This document shows, piece by piece, positions 1-7,368 of a DNA stretch of 45,897 nt. Origin of the DNA: a virus. Position 1 is the first letter of the stretch. Each line of letters opens with the position of its first letter. A model generated the notes under the pieces. That model was not told the origin of the DNA. It was given only the letters and a program-made list of their open reading frames with translations, and did not search any database. The stretch is from IMG/VR virus record IMGVR_UViG_3300044718_000026, positions 1 to 45,897 of that record, one strand, 5' to 3'. The position numbers and the translations under genes are program-made.

Positions 1-127
1 GCGACTTTGTCGACGTCGACCCTCGCAACGGGGGAACTGAGAGCGCAGAAGCTCTCTGGCAGGCCGGCCAGTTCCCCAACGCCTACGGCCTAGCGTTCAC
101 CCCGAGTGGCGGCACGCACCACCTGAT
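1..127. repeat. Left copy of 127-bp terminal redundancy
   Basis: Bases 1-127 are identical to 45771-45897. The copy lies inside the prim-pol coding sequence and the reading frame is kept across the junction. An overlap of 127 is what a de Bruijn assembly with k=127 leaves on a closed circle, so it need not be a physical terminal repeat. The unique genome length is 45,770 bases. Confidence 0.97.
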
Positions 128-1736
128 ACAGCCGCTCGGCCAGGGCAAGGGCGAGCTGGTCGCAGGTGTCGACCTGCAGGGGGGTCGGCCAGACGGCAGC
201 GGCCGTGGGTTCGTCTTCCTGCCGCCCACCGTGCGCGCCTCGAAGGTCGACGGGGTCGCTCGGCCATACCGCTGGTCATCCGAGCCCGAGCTTGTGCGGC
301 TGTCGCAGTGGCGCGGTGAGACGTCAGGCGAGCACCTGGCGTCCATTGCGGCCGCGTGGAAAGTCAACACGCGAGACAGCCACGAGCACACCGCGGTGCC
401 CTGGCAGGCGCCAGGCGACGCGCTGCTCGCCGACCGGCACACGGTGCAGTCGGCCGACCGGACGATTACCAACATGGCTGCATCCGTCACGGAAGCAGCG
501 CGGCGTGGTTGGGGTGCGCAATTCCGCAGTGCGCTAAACCGCGCGGCCTATGCCATCGGTGCCTACGTGGGCTCGGGCTACATCGCCGAGTGGCAGGTGA
601 TCGACGTGCTATCGGCCTCGATCAGACTCGCCGGCCACGAGCCCGACGAAGACGATTTGCGTTGGATGACGCAAGGGGTCGAGGACGGAGCTCGCTCGCC
701 TATCGTGGTGGTGGCGCCGAGCCGCCCTTTAGCCCGCACCGCCGGGACTGGCGGTGACTTCGGCAGGCAGCTGATCGATGCGGCCGACCTCGACGAGCTG
801 CCCGACCCCGAGCCGCTGATAGCCGGCTGGCTATTCCAGAACACCACGGCGCGGCTGGTCGGCCAGCCAGGCAGCTACAAGTCGTTCGTCTCGCTCGACA
901 TGGCGCTGTGCGTCGCCCTCGGGCGCGCCTGGCACGGAAGGCCGGTGAAGCAGACTCCGGTGCTGTACGTGGTCGGTGAGGGCCTGGCCGGCTATAAGCG
1001 GCGCGTGGCCGCGTGGTGCGAGGTCAACGAAGTTGCCCGTGAGGATCTGCGCGGAAAACTGCTGCTTACCCGAGGGTCGGTGCAGATCGGCGGTGAGGAC
1101 TGGCCGGCGCTAACCGAGTGGGTCCTAGAGAACAAATCCGGCCTGCTGGTCATCGACACCCAAGCGCGCGCCACGGTCGGCTTCGAGGAGAACAGCTCCA
1201 CAGAGCAAGGCCAGGTGATCGAGCACTGCAACGAACTGCGCGAGGTCACGGGCGGTGTGCTGCTGCTCGTGCACCACACAGGCCATGCCAACGGCGAAGC
1301 TGCCGAGCGCGGCCGCGGTAGCTCGGCCTGGCGGGCAGCCGTCGACACAGAGCTGCTGTTGACGAAGACTGGCGACTACTGCGGGGCCCTGCGTTGTGAC
1401 CGCCAGAAGGATGCTGAGAGCGGCATGACGGTCGCCGTGCAGATGGTCAAGGCTGCCGACTCACTCGCCGTGCAGATCGGCGATGAGGCCCCCCTATCGC
1501 CCCGGTCGCAGTGGCTGTCCGATCAGGTGGCCGCCGGGGTGCGGTTCGACTCTGCTGCATCGCTTACCGGCGCCGTGCGCCTGGCCGGTCACAAGATCGG
1601 CAACGGCGACAAGGGGCCTGTGTTCGAGGAGTACCACCGGCTCGTCGCGAAGATCACTGCGGAGTCCTATGACCCGAACACTGCCGGCGTTGCGGCAGGC
1701 GAAAATCCGTTCACAAATCAAGATCATTTGATCTAG
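1..1736 (+). CDS. Primase-polymerase / RepA-type ATPase (C-terminal part; gene starts at 45545)
   Basis: This is the larger part of a 653-aa protein whose first 75 codons lie at 45545-45770. The N-terminal domain is an archaeo-eukaryotic primase-polymerase (prim-pol) with DVDP (D80 and D82, metal-binding DxD), a TPSGGTHHL motif near residues 109-117, and GVDLQGG and GRGFVFLPP strands. A RecA-like ATPase domain follows, with Walker A GQPGSYKS (residues 363-370), Walker B LLVID ending near residue 461, and a later LLVHHTGH segment. The architecture matches replication proteins of actinobacterial plasmids and phages that prime and unwind DNA at an origin. The iteron-like repeats begin inside its last codons and continue downstream, so it probably acts there. 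It is preceded in an ATGA overlap by a small Cys-rich gene. Confidence 0.93.
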   Translation, partial: DFVDVDPRNGGTESAEALWQAGQFPNAYGLAFTPSGGTHHLIQPLGQGKGELVAGVDLQGGRPDGSGRGFVFLPPTVRASKVDGVARPYRWSSEPELVRLSQWRGETSGEHLASIAAAWKVNTRDSHEHTAVPWQAPGDALLADRHTVQSADRTITNMAASVTEAARRGWGAQFRSALNRAAYAIGAYVGSGYIAEWQVIDVLSASIRLAGHEPDEDDLRWMTQGVEDGARSPIVVVAPSRPLARTAGTGGDFGRQLIDAADLDELPDPEPLIAGWLFQNTTARLVGQPGSYKSFVSLDMALCVALGRAWHGRPVKQTPVLYVVGEGLAGYKRRVAAWCEVNEVAREDLRGKLLLTRGSVQIGGEDWPALTEWVLENKSGLLVIDTQARATVGFEENSSTEQGQVIEHCNELREVTGGVLLLVHHTGHANGEAAERGRGSSAWRAAVDTELLLTKTGDYCGALRCDRQKDAESGMTVAVQMVKAADSLAVQIGDEAPLSPRSQWLSDQVAAGVRFDSAASLTGAVRLAGHKIGNGDKGPVFEEYHRLVAKITAESYDPNTAGVAAGENPFTNQDHLI

Positions 1737-2180
1737 GAAAACGATCAAGCGCATAGGGCCTGACCTGCAGGAGTCCGGGCTGTCCGGCAGAACCAAGATC
1801 ATCGGACAGTCCGGGACCTGCCGGACAGCTGCGGACAGCTACACGATCGGTTGACACTAAATCCCGAGGGCAAAATCTTATTTTCGCAGGTAGAAAATTT
1901 ACAGACAAATTTTTCCACCTGTCCGGCAGCACTCGGACAAGATCGGTCCGTAGCTTAGATTTGGCCGTGTCTGCTAGCGTCTCCCGCAGCCCCAGCGCAG
2001 GGGGACGCGCCCGGCAGACTGCACGGGACAACGATCATCAGCTACCCGGCACTGCGAACGTCACAAGATCAAAACTAAAAATTGTGCCCTCGGGTAACAA
2101 GATCAAGAACCGCCCTTGCGGCGAGACGTCTAGACGGCATGATGACCCTGCCGATAGACCTGCATCACAAGATCATCGAA
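1715..2180. other. Candidate replication origin with iterons
   Basis: CAAGATCA occurs directly repeated at 1719, 1794, 2064, 2098 and 2168, with a one-base variant at 1938. The first copy forms a small palindrome (AGATCA-TT-TGATCT, 1721-1734). A second family, TGTCCGGCAG and its inverse CCGGACAG, lies at 1781, 1802 (variant), 1821, 1831 (variant) and 1920. Between them 1871-1918 is strikingly AT-rich for this genome and could be the unwinding element. The block has no convincing gene from 1737 to 2138 and sits directly downstream of the prim-pol/ATPase gene. Origin function is inferred from this layout. Confidence 0.7.
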
Positions 2181-2264
2181 TTTGCCCTGGCGTTCGTCGC
2201 TGTGCTGGCGCTGGCGCGCTTCTCTGGCCGCGGGGGCCCGCCAGGACCCAAGCACCGCCGCTAG
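2139..2264 (+). CDS. Small membrane protein
   Basis: The 41-aa product has a short N-terminal stretch, one hydrophobic segment (residues about 12-27, rich in Ala, Leu, Val and Phe) and a basic, Pro/Gly-rich tail. It begins with two adjacent ATGs and lacks a clear Shine-Dalgarno sequence. The last CAAGATCA iteron lies inside it at 2168. I do not recognise a family. A single-pass inner-membrane protein is the most that can be said. Confidence 0.5.
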   Translation: MMTLPIDLHHKIIEFALAFVAVLALARFSGRGGPPGPKHRR

Positions 2265-2273
2265 CCTGGCTGC

Positions 2274-2510
2274 GTGGACTACAGCGCGCTTCTCGCCGTG
2301 ATTCAGACCAACAGAACCATGGGCCTGCTCGTTCCGATCGGTACCTGTTTGCTGGCTGTGCTGTGGGTCTGTCTGCTGTTTGCTTGGGATGACCCCAACC
2401 GCACACGAGCGGACCGCGACGCAGACATAGTTCGGGGACTATTCGATGCGCGATACACACAACGTGGCCAGCAGCCACGGCAACGCCCTGGCGGCACTCA
2501 CCGTGGGTGA
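2274..2510 (+). CDS. Single-pass membrane protein
   Basis: The 78-aa product starts at a GTG nine bases after the previous gene. One strong transmembrane helix spans about residues 17-37 (GLLVPIGTCLLAVLWVCLLF), followed by an acidic/basic tail. It overlaps the next gene by 65 bases in another frame, so its C-terminus is under double coding constraint. No family is recognised. Confidence 0.55.
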   Translation: MDYSALLAVIQTNRTMGLLVPIGTCLLAVLWVCLLFAWDDPNRTRADRDADIVRGLFDARYTQRGQQPRQRPGGTHRG

Positions 2511-2625
2511 TCTACTCGGGCAGCACGGCCACCTAGAGGACTTCGAGCCCGAGCCGCTGTGCGCAGGCCGGCTGGCTGACCTGCTGCCGGTGCAGCGGTG
2601 CTATCGGTTTGTAGATCAACCCTAG
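2446..2625 (+). CDS. Small hypothetical protein
   Basis: The 59-aa soluble protein has an acidic middle (HLEDFEPEPLCAGRLADLLP). The ATG has a GGGGA ribosome site about 8 bases upstream. It lies largely inside and beyond the end of the preceding membrane-protein gene. The function is not recognised. Confidence 0.5.
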   Translation: MRDTHNVASSHGNALAALTVGDLLGQHGHLEDFEPEPLCAGRLADLLPVQRCYRFVDQP

Positions 2626-2661
2626 CCACGCCGAGAGTTACGCGGCTGTACTACTGGCTGC

Positions 2662-2667
2662 TAATCT
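2662..2667 (+). promoter_or_regulatory. -10 element of probable leaderless promoter
   Basis: TAATCT fits the actinobacterial TANNNT -10 box and ends six bases before the ATG at 2674. There is no Shine-Dalgarno sequence in front of that ATG, so transcription probably begins at the start codon. Confidence 0.5.
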
Positions 2668-2673
2668 GTGCCA

Positions 2674-2874
2674 ATGGGAGATCTAGTAACCACACGCGAG
2701 GCTGCGGCGCTGCTGTGCGTGTCCTGGCAGCGCGTGCGGCAGCTAGCCGACTCGGGCGAGTTGACGAAGTTCAAGAACCCCAAGACACGGCAGATTCGCT
2801 TTAGCCAACAGCAGGTACTTGCTCTGCGCGCAGCGCGCGACAAGTGGCGTGCAGAGCAAGGAGCGACCGCATGA
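2674..2874 (+). CDS. Helix-turn-helix DNA-binding protein (excisionase/MerR-like)
   Basis: The 66-aa protein is built almost entirely of a winged helix-turn-helix: TTREAAALLCVSWQRVRQLA followed by a SGELTKFKNPKTRQIRFS wing. This is the layout of the MerR/excisionase (HTH_17) family, which covers phage Xis proteins and small regulators. No integrase gene was found in the genome, so a regulator or origin/partition factor is as likely as an excisionase. The ATG at 2674 is chosen because TAATCT is ideally placed for a leaderless transcript; a GTG six bases earlier is the alternative. Confidence 0.75.
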   Translation: MGDLVTTREAAALLCVSWQRVRQLADSGELTKFKNPKTRQIRFSQQQVLALRAARDKWRAEQGATA

Positions 2875-3086
2875 CGGTGAACAATCCGGCATGGCTGAGT
2901 GTGCCTAAACAGCAATGGACGGACGTAGAGTCTGCCGGCGTGGCTGTCTGGTGCACAGGTGCTGGCGGCACGGTGAGCATTATCGGCAATGAGTGCGTGC
3001 TGAGTAGCAGATCCGCATGGCGCGTTCGGGCTGTAACAGTGGCCAACTCGGAAACGATAACGGATCATGGAACTCAACAGCAGTAA
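2871..3086 (+). CDS. Small hypothetical protein
   Basis: The 71-aa protein overlaps the preceding helix-turn-helix gene by ATGA, so the two are probably translationally coupled. It looks soluble, with two cysteines (VWCTG and NECVL) and predicted beta strands. No motif points to a function. Confidence 0.6.
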   Translation: MTVNNPAWLSVPKQQWTDVESAGVAVWCTGAGGTVSIIGNECVLSSRSAWRVRAVTVANSETITDHGTQQQ

Positions 3087-3447
3087 TCCCGCCGAAATTG
3101 CGCGCGATGACGCGCTACTCGATGAACTCGGCAAGGGCGCTGAGGTTAACCGTGTGCAACCCGCGGTGTGCCGCGCGCTGGCCGCCGAGCGTGACCGTGT
3201 GAGGGCAGATGAAATGTCAGAACCTGACCCGTACGACTTCTTTACCGCACAGCCCGTTCCCGTAGCGCAGCCTGAGCGTGTAAGCGCCGAGGCCTTCGGG
3301 CTAGTTGCGTTTGTCGCAGGCCTTGCGAGCTTCCTTGTCGGCCTGGCGCTGCTGTATTTTACTAGTAGCGTGTGGGTGCTGCTGCTACTCGGTGGCGGGC
3401 CCGTAGCTGCACTGCTGGCGGTGCATTTGATCCGAAAGGCTAGGTAA
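3067..3447 (+). CDS. Two-helix membrane protein
   Basis: The 126-aa protein has a hydrophilic, charged N-terminal half (coiled-coil-like ALAAERDRVRADE) and two C-terminal transmembrane helices (about residues 77-99 and 101-121) ending in a basic IRKAR tail. It overlaps the previous gene by 20 bases and its stop overlaps the next ATG (TAATG). No family is recognised; it is probably an inner-membrane protein with a cytoplasmic N-terminus. Confidence 0.65.
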   Translation: MELNSSNPAEIARDDALLDELGKGAEVNRVQPAVCRALAAERDRVRADEMSEPDPYDFFTAQPVPVAQPERVSAEAFGLVAFVAGLASFLVGLALLYFTSSVWVLLLLGGGPVAALLAVHLIRKAR

Positions 3448-3620
3448 TGGTGCGCAGGCTTCAAATCAACCCCGAGCCGTTACGATTAGTGCCGGCTGGC
3501 GAACGGTGGATGAGTGGACTAAACAAGATAACGCGCGAAACAAATCGCCGCGCGTGGGTGGCATTAGGTGGCGACCCCGCAGTGTGGGATGAGGAGCACC
3601 CTGTGAGGCCGAGCACGTAG
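3447..3620 (+). CDS. Small basic protein
   Basis: The 57-aa product starts at the ATG inside TAATGG at the previous stop. It is rich in Arg and Trp (MVRRLQINPEPL at the start, NRRAWVALGGDPAVWDEEHP later). It is the last gene before a hairpin terminator and closes the rightward early operon. The function is unknown. Confidence 0.55.
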   Translation: MVRRLQINPEPLRLVPAGERWMSGLNKITRETNRRAWVALGGDPAVWDEEHPVRPST

Positions 3621-3636
3621 ACCAATCCCAGTAAAT

Positions 3637-3670
3637 GACGCTCTGGCAACCACACGGCTGCCAGAGCGTC
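3637..3670 (+). terminator. Hairpin terminator
   Basis: A perfect 12-bp stem (GACGCTCTGGCA/TGCCAGAGCGTC) encloses a 10-base loop and is followed by TGTCTGT. It lies 16 bases after a stop codon and 10 before the next gene, and separates the replication operon from the 3681 gene. Confidence 0.75.
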
Positions 3671-3680
3671 TGTCTGTGCG

Positions 3681-4352
3681 ATGACTACTCTTAGCAACCC
3701 TATGGCCGTGCTGAGTCCACCTCAGGCGATACAGGCAGCCGTCTACGCGCTCACCGGCCCGACCAACCACGATGACTCGCCTGTGCCGCTCGACTCGATC
3801 CTGTGCCAGCTCGAAGACGCTGCCGAGCCCTCGGGAGGATCGGGCGGCGCTGCGTCCAACGCTCACCGCGCGCCGGCAGCCCTCGAAGTGCTGGCGCTGT
3901 TGGGAGACATCGACCGGGTTGTGCACACCGGGCTTCGGATGTTCGGCCACGCGGGCAAGTTCCCTGCCAGGCAGGCCAGCGTTCGGCAGTGGGCTCGGCT
4001 GGTAAGTCGCTGGCAGCCTGTGGTGCCCGCGTACTTCGATCAGGCCCTGCGCAATGTGGTGCTGTGGACAGAGCGAGCCTGCAACATCCTCACGCCCGAT
4101 CCGCAGATTATCGAGACTCGGGCACAGCCCTGCCCGAAATGCGGCGAATCTACGGCGCTGGTTTGGCACGACGAGCTTGCCGAGCTCGTGCAGCGCCCGA
4201 GTCTCTACCTCGACAAGAGCTCTATGGTCGTGCACTGCCGGCGCTGTGCGGCTACGTGGGGGTCAACCACTTGGGGGCTGTTGCGTCGGATGCTTGACTC
4301 ACAGCAAACGCACAGCACGGGTGCGCGAGCATCGGTGCACGACCGTGTGTAG
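3681..4352 (+). CDS. Zinc-ribbon protein (DUF7341-like), terminase-proximal
   Basis: The 223-aa protein has an alpha-helical N-terminal half (ALEVLALLGDIDRVVHTGLR) and two cysteine pairs: PCPKCGES near residue 150 and HCRRCAATW near 192. The pairs probably bind one zinc. Proteins with this helical-plus-zinc-ribbon layout occur just before HNH and terminase genes in actinophages; the family assignment is from memory of that pattern. It has its own unit, between a hairpin before (3637-3670) and one after (4437-4484). No good Shine-Dalgarno precedes the ATG. Confidence 0.7.
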   Translation: MTTLSNPMAVLSPPQAIQAAVYALTGPTNHDDSPVPLDSILCQLEDAAEPSGGSGGAASNAHRAPAALEVLALLGDIDRVVHTGLRMFGHAGKFPARQASVRQWARLVSRWQPVVPAYFDQALRNVVLWTERACNILTPDPQIIETRAQPCPKCGESTALVWHDELAELVQRPSLYLDKSSMVVHCRRCAATWGSTTWGLLRRMLDSQQTHSTGARASVHDRV

Positions 4353-4436
4353 TGTCGTCCTTGCGCAGGTCAGGTGTGCCCCGGTGCGGTTGCTCTTGTC
4401 AGGACCAGTCGCTACCTGCCGCAGCCAGACCCGCAC

Positions 4437-4484
4437 AGCAGCCCGACTCTCTTACCCTCCCCAAGGCCCCGGAGTCGGGCTGCT
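4437..4484 (+). terminator. Hairpin terminator
   Basis: A 13-bp perfect stem (AGCAGCCCGACTC/GAGTCGGGCTGCT) with a 22-base loop is followed by GCTTGACT. It lies in the 150-base gap after the zinc-ribbon gene. The rest of that gap (4353-4436) shows nothing else. Confidence 0.7.
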
Positions 4485-4491
4485 GCTTGAC

Positions 4492-4497
4492 TAGGGT
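4492..4497 (+). promoter_or_regulatory. -10 element of probable leaderless promoter for the HNH gene
   Basis: TAGGGT (TANNNT) ends six bases before the GTG at 4504, the same spacing as at 2662. There is no ribosome site before the GTG and a terminator lies directly upstream, so the HNH gene is likely its own leaderless transcript. Confidence 0.45.
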
Positions 4498-4503
4498 GAT
4501 TCT

Positions 4504-4869
4504 GTGCGACGCAAATCTATGGCCGTCTGCACCACCCCCGGATGCGGAACAATCACCCCCGGTGGACGCTGCCTAGAATGCACCCGGACTGCTACCCGGA
4601 AGCGCACCACAGGTGGTGCTGTCTACGATGCACAATGGGAGCGCACTAGGAAGGCCTATCTGAGGGCCAACCCTATATGCCAGTGCCCTATATGCACACC
4701 ACTACCTAGTGTGCTAAGGCCATGGGCTACTGAGGTACATCACATAGATGGCTTAGGTCCGAAAGGGCCACGCGGTCATGACTGGACTAACCTCATGAGC
4801 GTCACGCATGCACACCACAGCAAATTGACAGCACGACTACAGCCGGGTGGCTGGAATATAAGATCTTGA
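4504..4869 (+). CDS. HNH endonuclease
   Basis: The 121-aa protein carries paired zinc cysteines in the N-terminus (CTTPGCG, CLEC), a second pair (CQCPIC), and the HNH core VHHIDG followed by NLMSVTHAHHSKLTA. In HK97-like phages an HNH nuclease beside the terminase stimulates cos cleavage, and the location next to terS/terL fits that role. The start is GTG at 4504 on leaderless grounds; an internal ATG (residue 6) is possible. Confidence 0.9.
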   Translation: MRRKSMAVCTTPGCGTITPGGRCLECTRTATRKRTTGGAVYDAQWERTRKAYLRANPICQCPICTPLPSVLRPWATEVHHIDGLGPKGPRGHDWTNLMSVTHAHHSKLTARLQPGGWNIRS

Positions 4870-5052
4870 AACATTTTTACGTTTCCCCTTGACATTTCAC
4901 GTCGGGTGGGGGGTGACCCCTTCCCGTGAGGGGGCCCGAGCGTGGGCAAGGGGGCTGTGGGGTCGGCCAGGTCAAAAATTCGCGGAAAAATGAATGGCGG
5001 CTGCGCAATGCAGCTAATTATTCGCGCAATGCGAAAGAATGGCGGTTAGAGA
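4870..5052. other. Non-coding region with paired stem-loops; candidate cos/packaging region
   Basis: The 183-base gap between HNH and terS has no gene. Its left part has an AT-rich inverted repeat (GAAAC/GTTTC, 4868-4885) and a G-rich run (about 4904-4960). Its right part has two small hairpins sharing the loop GCAAT (5001-5013 and 5021-5035, 20 bases apart), flanked by direct repeats GAATGGCGG at 4992-5000 and 5037-5045. The position suggests a cohesive-end or terminase-binding site, or translational control of terS. Confidence 0.5.
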
Positions 5053-5514
5053 ATGCCTAGAGGTGGTCATGCGTCGTCGGGCCCTGCGCCCGACCCCAAT
5101 TCGCTGCGCAGCTCGGACGGCTGGTCGGTGCTGCCGGGTGAGGGCTACCGCGGTGCGCTGCCCGAGTGGCCGCTACACAGCTTCCACCCGCGCGAGCTCA
5201 CAATCTGGGCGGATCTGTGGCGCAAACCACAGGCCGTGATGTGGGCAGCCCTCGGGATGACCTACGAGGTGGCGCTGTTCGTCCGCAACCTGGCGGCCGC
5301 CGAGGCACCCGGCTCGACTGCAGCCGATCAGGTGGTAGTCCTGCGCTACTTCGACAGCCTCGGGCTTACTGTGGCCGGCCTGGCACGGCATCGCTGGCGA
5401 ATCGGGGCGGCAGCCGACGAGTACCGGCCAGAGAAGCGCACAGCGGCCGCCGAGCAGGCGCCGCGGAAGTCGGCGCGCAACCGTCTGACTGTCGTGCAGG
5501 TTCCTAGTGAGTAG
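5053..5514 (+). CDS. terS: Terminase small subunit
   Basis: The 153-aa protein has the features of actinophage small terminases: a Pro-rich N-terminus, ELTIWADLWRKPQAVMW, a central helical LRYFDSLGLTVAGLARHRWR segment, and a basic Lys/Arg-rich tail. It recognises the packaging site and recruits the large subunit. It lies between HNH and terL. The ATG at 5053 follows the paired hairpins; GGTTAG is the only weak ribosome site. Confidence 0.75.
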   Translation: MPRGGHASSGPAPDPNSLRSSDGWSVLPGEGYRGALPEWPLHSFHPRELTIWADLWRKPQAVMWAALGMTYEVALFVRNLAAAEAPGSTAADQVVVLRYFDSLGLTVAGLARHRWRIGAAADEYRPEKRTAAAEQAPRKSARNRLTVVQVPSE

Positions 5515-5734
5515 GACGAACACACCTGGCGGTCTCCCAGCAGATGAGACGCGCGTGCTGCTGGTCAAGCCGGGAGACGTGCTGCTGATCGGTAACGTCG
5601 GGCTCGACGCCGATCCCGAGTGGGTGCGGAAGTGCGCGCAGCACATGCAGCAGAATTTCGGCATCCGGGTTGTGATCTTCGCCGAGGGCATCGATATTGC
5701 CATGGTTCCCGGCTGTGGCCACGGCGACCGATGA
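5507..5734 (+). CDS. Small terminase-adjacent protein
   Basis: The 75-aa protein starts at GTG overlapping the terS stop and runs 38 bases into terL. The core TRVLLVKPGDVLLIGNVG then EWVRKCAQHMQQNFGIRVVIF looks like an alpha/beta fold. Small proteins of this kind between terminase genes recur in actinophages, but no function is known to me. Confidence 0.65.
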   Translation: MSRTNTPGGLPADETRVLLVKPGDVLLIGNVGLDADPEWVRKCAQHMQQNFGIRVVIFAEGIDIAMVPGCGHGDR

Positions 5735-7358
5735 ATTTCGTGTCGACTTCCCTACGCTGTGGGTTGCGCCCGATTGGATAGAGTCGCACTGTCCGCAACC
5801 CGACCGGATCGACAAAGGCAAGCCGCTAGAGCTGTATAACTGGCAGCTGTGGTGCACGGTCAACCACTACCGCGTGAAGCCGACCGCCACGGTAGGTCAG
5901 CTAGCTACCGCGTTTTACTACCGCCGGTCGCAGGTGATCGCACCGCAGAAGACTGGCAAGGGCCCGTGGTCGGCAACCATCATTGCCAACGAAGCCGGCG
6001 GGCCGGCGATATTCGCCGGATGGGCTAAGGGTGGCGAGCTTTACGCGTGCCGTGAGTGGGGCTGTTACTGCGGCTGGACATATGAATACGAGCCTGGCGA
6101 GCCGATGGGCAGGCCCTGGCCGACTCCGCTTATTCAGTTACTTGCGACCAGCCAGGACCAGACCGATAACGTCTACCGACCACTGCAGTCAATGATAAAG
6201 AACGGACCGTTACGCGATGTCTGGCGCGTCGGGGAGGAATTTATTCGGCTGCCCAACGACGGCCGGATCGACGTCGTCACGAGCTCGGCGCGCTCACGAC
6301 TCGGCAACCCGATCACGTTTGCGTTGCAGGATGAATCCGGGGTGTACCTCCCGAGTAACGGCATGCGCGACGTCGCCGAGACGCAGCGCCGCGGTCTGGC
6401 CGGCATGGGCGGCCGCTCCATGGAGACCACCAACCCGCCGGACCCTTCGGCCGAGTCGGTAGCGCAGCGCACCTTCGAGAGCCAACGCCCGGATATTTTC
6501 AAGTTCTGGCGGCCGCCACCCGGCGGGCTGTCGTTCGCTAACAAAGTCGAACGCAGGCGCATCCTGCGCCACGTCTACGCCGGCAGCACGCACGTCGACC
6601 TCGACGCAATCGAGGCTGAGGCTGCCGAGTTGATCGAAAAGGACCCTGCGCAGGCAGAGCGGTTTTTCGGCAACCGCATGGTGGCGGGGCACAGCTCGTG
6701 GCTCGACGGCGACAAGTGGGCACTACGCGGGCTAGCTCTGCCGGCGACCGTGCTGCTCGGACGCCGGCAGCGCGTCGCACTGGCCTTCGACGGGTCGGAC
6801 GTTGATGACTGGTCAGGCTTCCGCGCCGAGACAATGACCGGCTACCAGTTCACGCCGACCTACGGGCCCGACAAGCTGCCAGCGGTGTGGAATCCTGCCG
6901 ACCACAACGGCCAGGTGCCGCGCCTCGAAGTCCGGGCAGCCCTAGACGAAATCATGTCGTCGCTGCAGGTGGTGCGGCTGTACTTCGATCCGCCTTACTG
7001 GGAAACCGAGGGCGACGAGTGGATCGACAAGTACGGCGACAAAAAGGTCATCCCGTGGTACACCCGCCGGCTAGTTCAGATGCACGCGGCGTGCGAGCGG
7101 CTGCGTACCGACGTGCTCAAACAGCACTCGGGGTTTACACACGACGGCTGCCGGGTCACTGAGGCGCACATCCGCAACACTCGCACATCGCTGCGGCCGA
7201 GCGCCGACCCGAAGCAGCCCAAGTACGTCCTTGTGAAAGCATCACCCGCACAGAAGATCGACATGACGATTTCGTCAGTGCTCGTGCACGAAGCAGTCGG
7301 CGACTGCATCGCTGCCGGCCTGGCTGCCGATAAACGTAGTTACGTATTCACTGCATGA
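5697..7358 (+). CDS. terL: Terminase large subunit
   Basis: The 553-aa packaging motor has an N-terminal ATPase with a Walker A-like QKTGKG (about residues 84-89), Walker B/catalytic FALQDESGVY (about 206-215) and a C-terminal RNase H-like nuclease beginning VALAFDGSDVDDW (about 362-374). It cuts concatemers and translocates DNA through the portal. The TTG start at 5697 is kept because GAGGG lies 8 bases upstream; the GTG at 5715 is the alternative. It is followed by the portal gene 10 bases later. Confidence 0.93.
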   Translation: MPWFPAVATATDEFRVDFPTLWVAPDWIESHCPQPDRIDKGKPLELYNWQLWCTVNHYRVKPTATVGQLATAFYYRRSQVIAPQKTGKGPWSATIIANEAGGPAIFAGWAKGGELYACREWGCYCGWTYEYEPGEPMGRPWPTPLIQLLATSQDQTDNVYRPLQSMIKNGPLRDVWRVGEEFIRLPNDGRIDVVTSSARSRLGNPITFALQDESGVYLPSNGMRDVAETQRRGLAGMGGRSMETTNPPDPSAESVAQRTFESQRPDIFKFWRPPPGGLSFANKVERRRILRHVYAGSTHVDLDAIEAEAAELIEKDPAQAERFFGNRMVAGHSSWLDGDKWALRGLALPATVLLGRRQRVALAFDGSDVDDWSGFRAETMTGYQFTPTYGPDKLPAVWNPADHNGQVPRLEVRAALDEIMSSLQVVRLYFDPPYWETEGDEWIDKYGDKKVIPWYTRRLVQMHAACERLRTDVLKQHSGFTHDGCRVTEAHIRNTRTSLRPSADPKQPKYVLVKASPAQKIDMTISSVLVHEAVGDCIAAGLAADKRSYVFTA

Positions 7359-7368
7359 TAGGGAGAAC

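Noticed and set aside
1-127. Direct terminal repeat as physical phage ends
   Set aside because: The ends fall inside a gene and the length equals a common assembly k-mer, so an assembly overlap is more likely.
231-537. Extra forward frames inside the prim-pol gene (123-133 aa)
   Set aside because: They are alternate-frame shadows of the long coding region and lack family signals.
1494-2031. Leftward frames (102 and 106 aa) over the origin block
   Set aside because: Composition is Arg/Pro-rich and random-looking, there is no ribosome site, and the iterons explain the conservation of the region better.
2661-3464. 267-aa leftward frame over small rightward genes
   Set aside because: Low complexity and antisense to a set of well-overlapping genes with a consistent operon structure.
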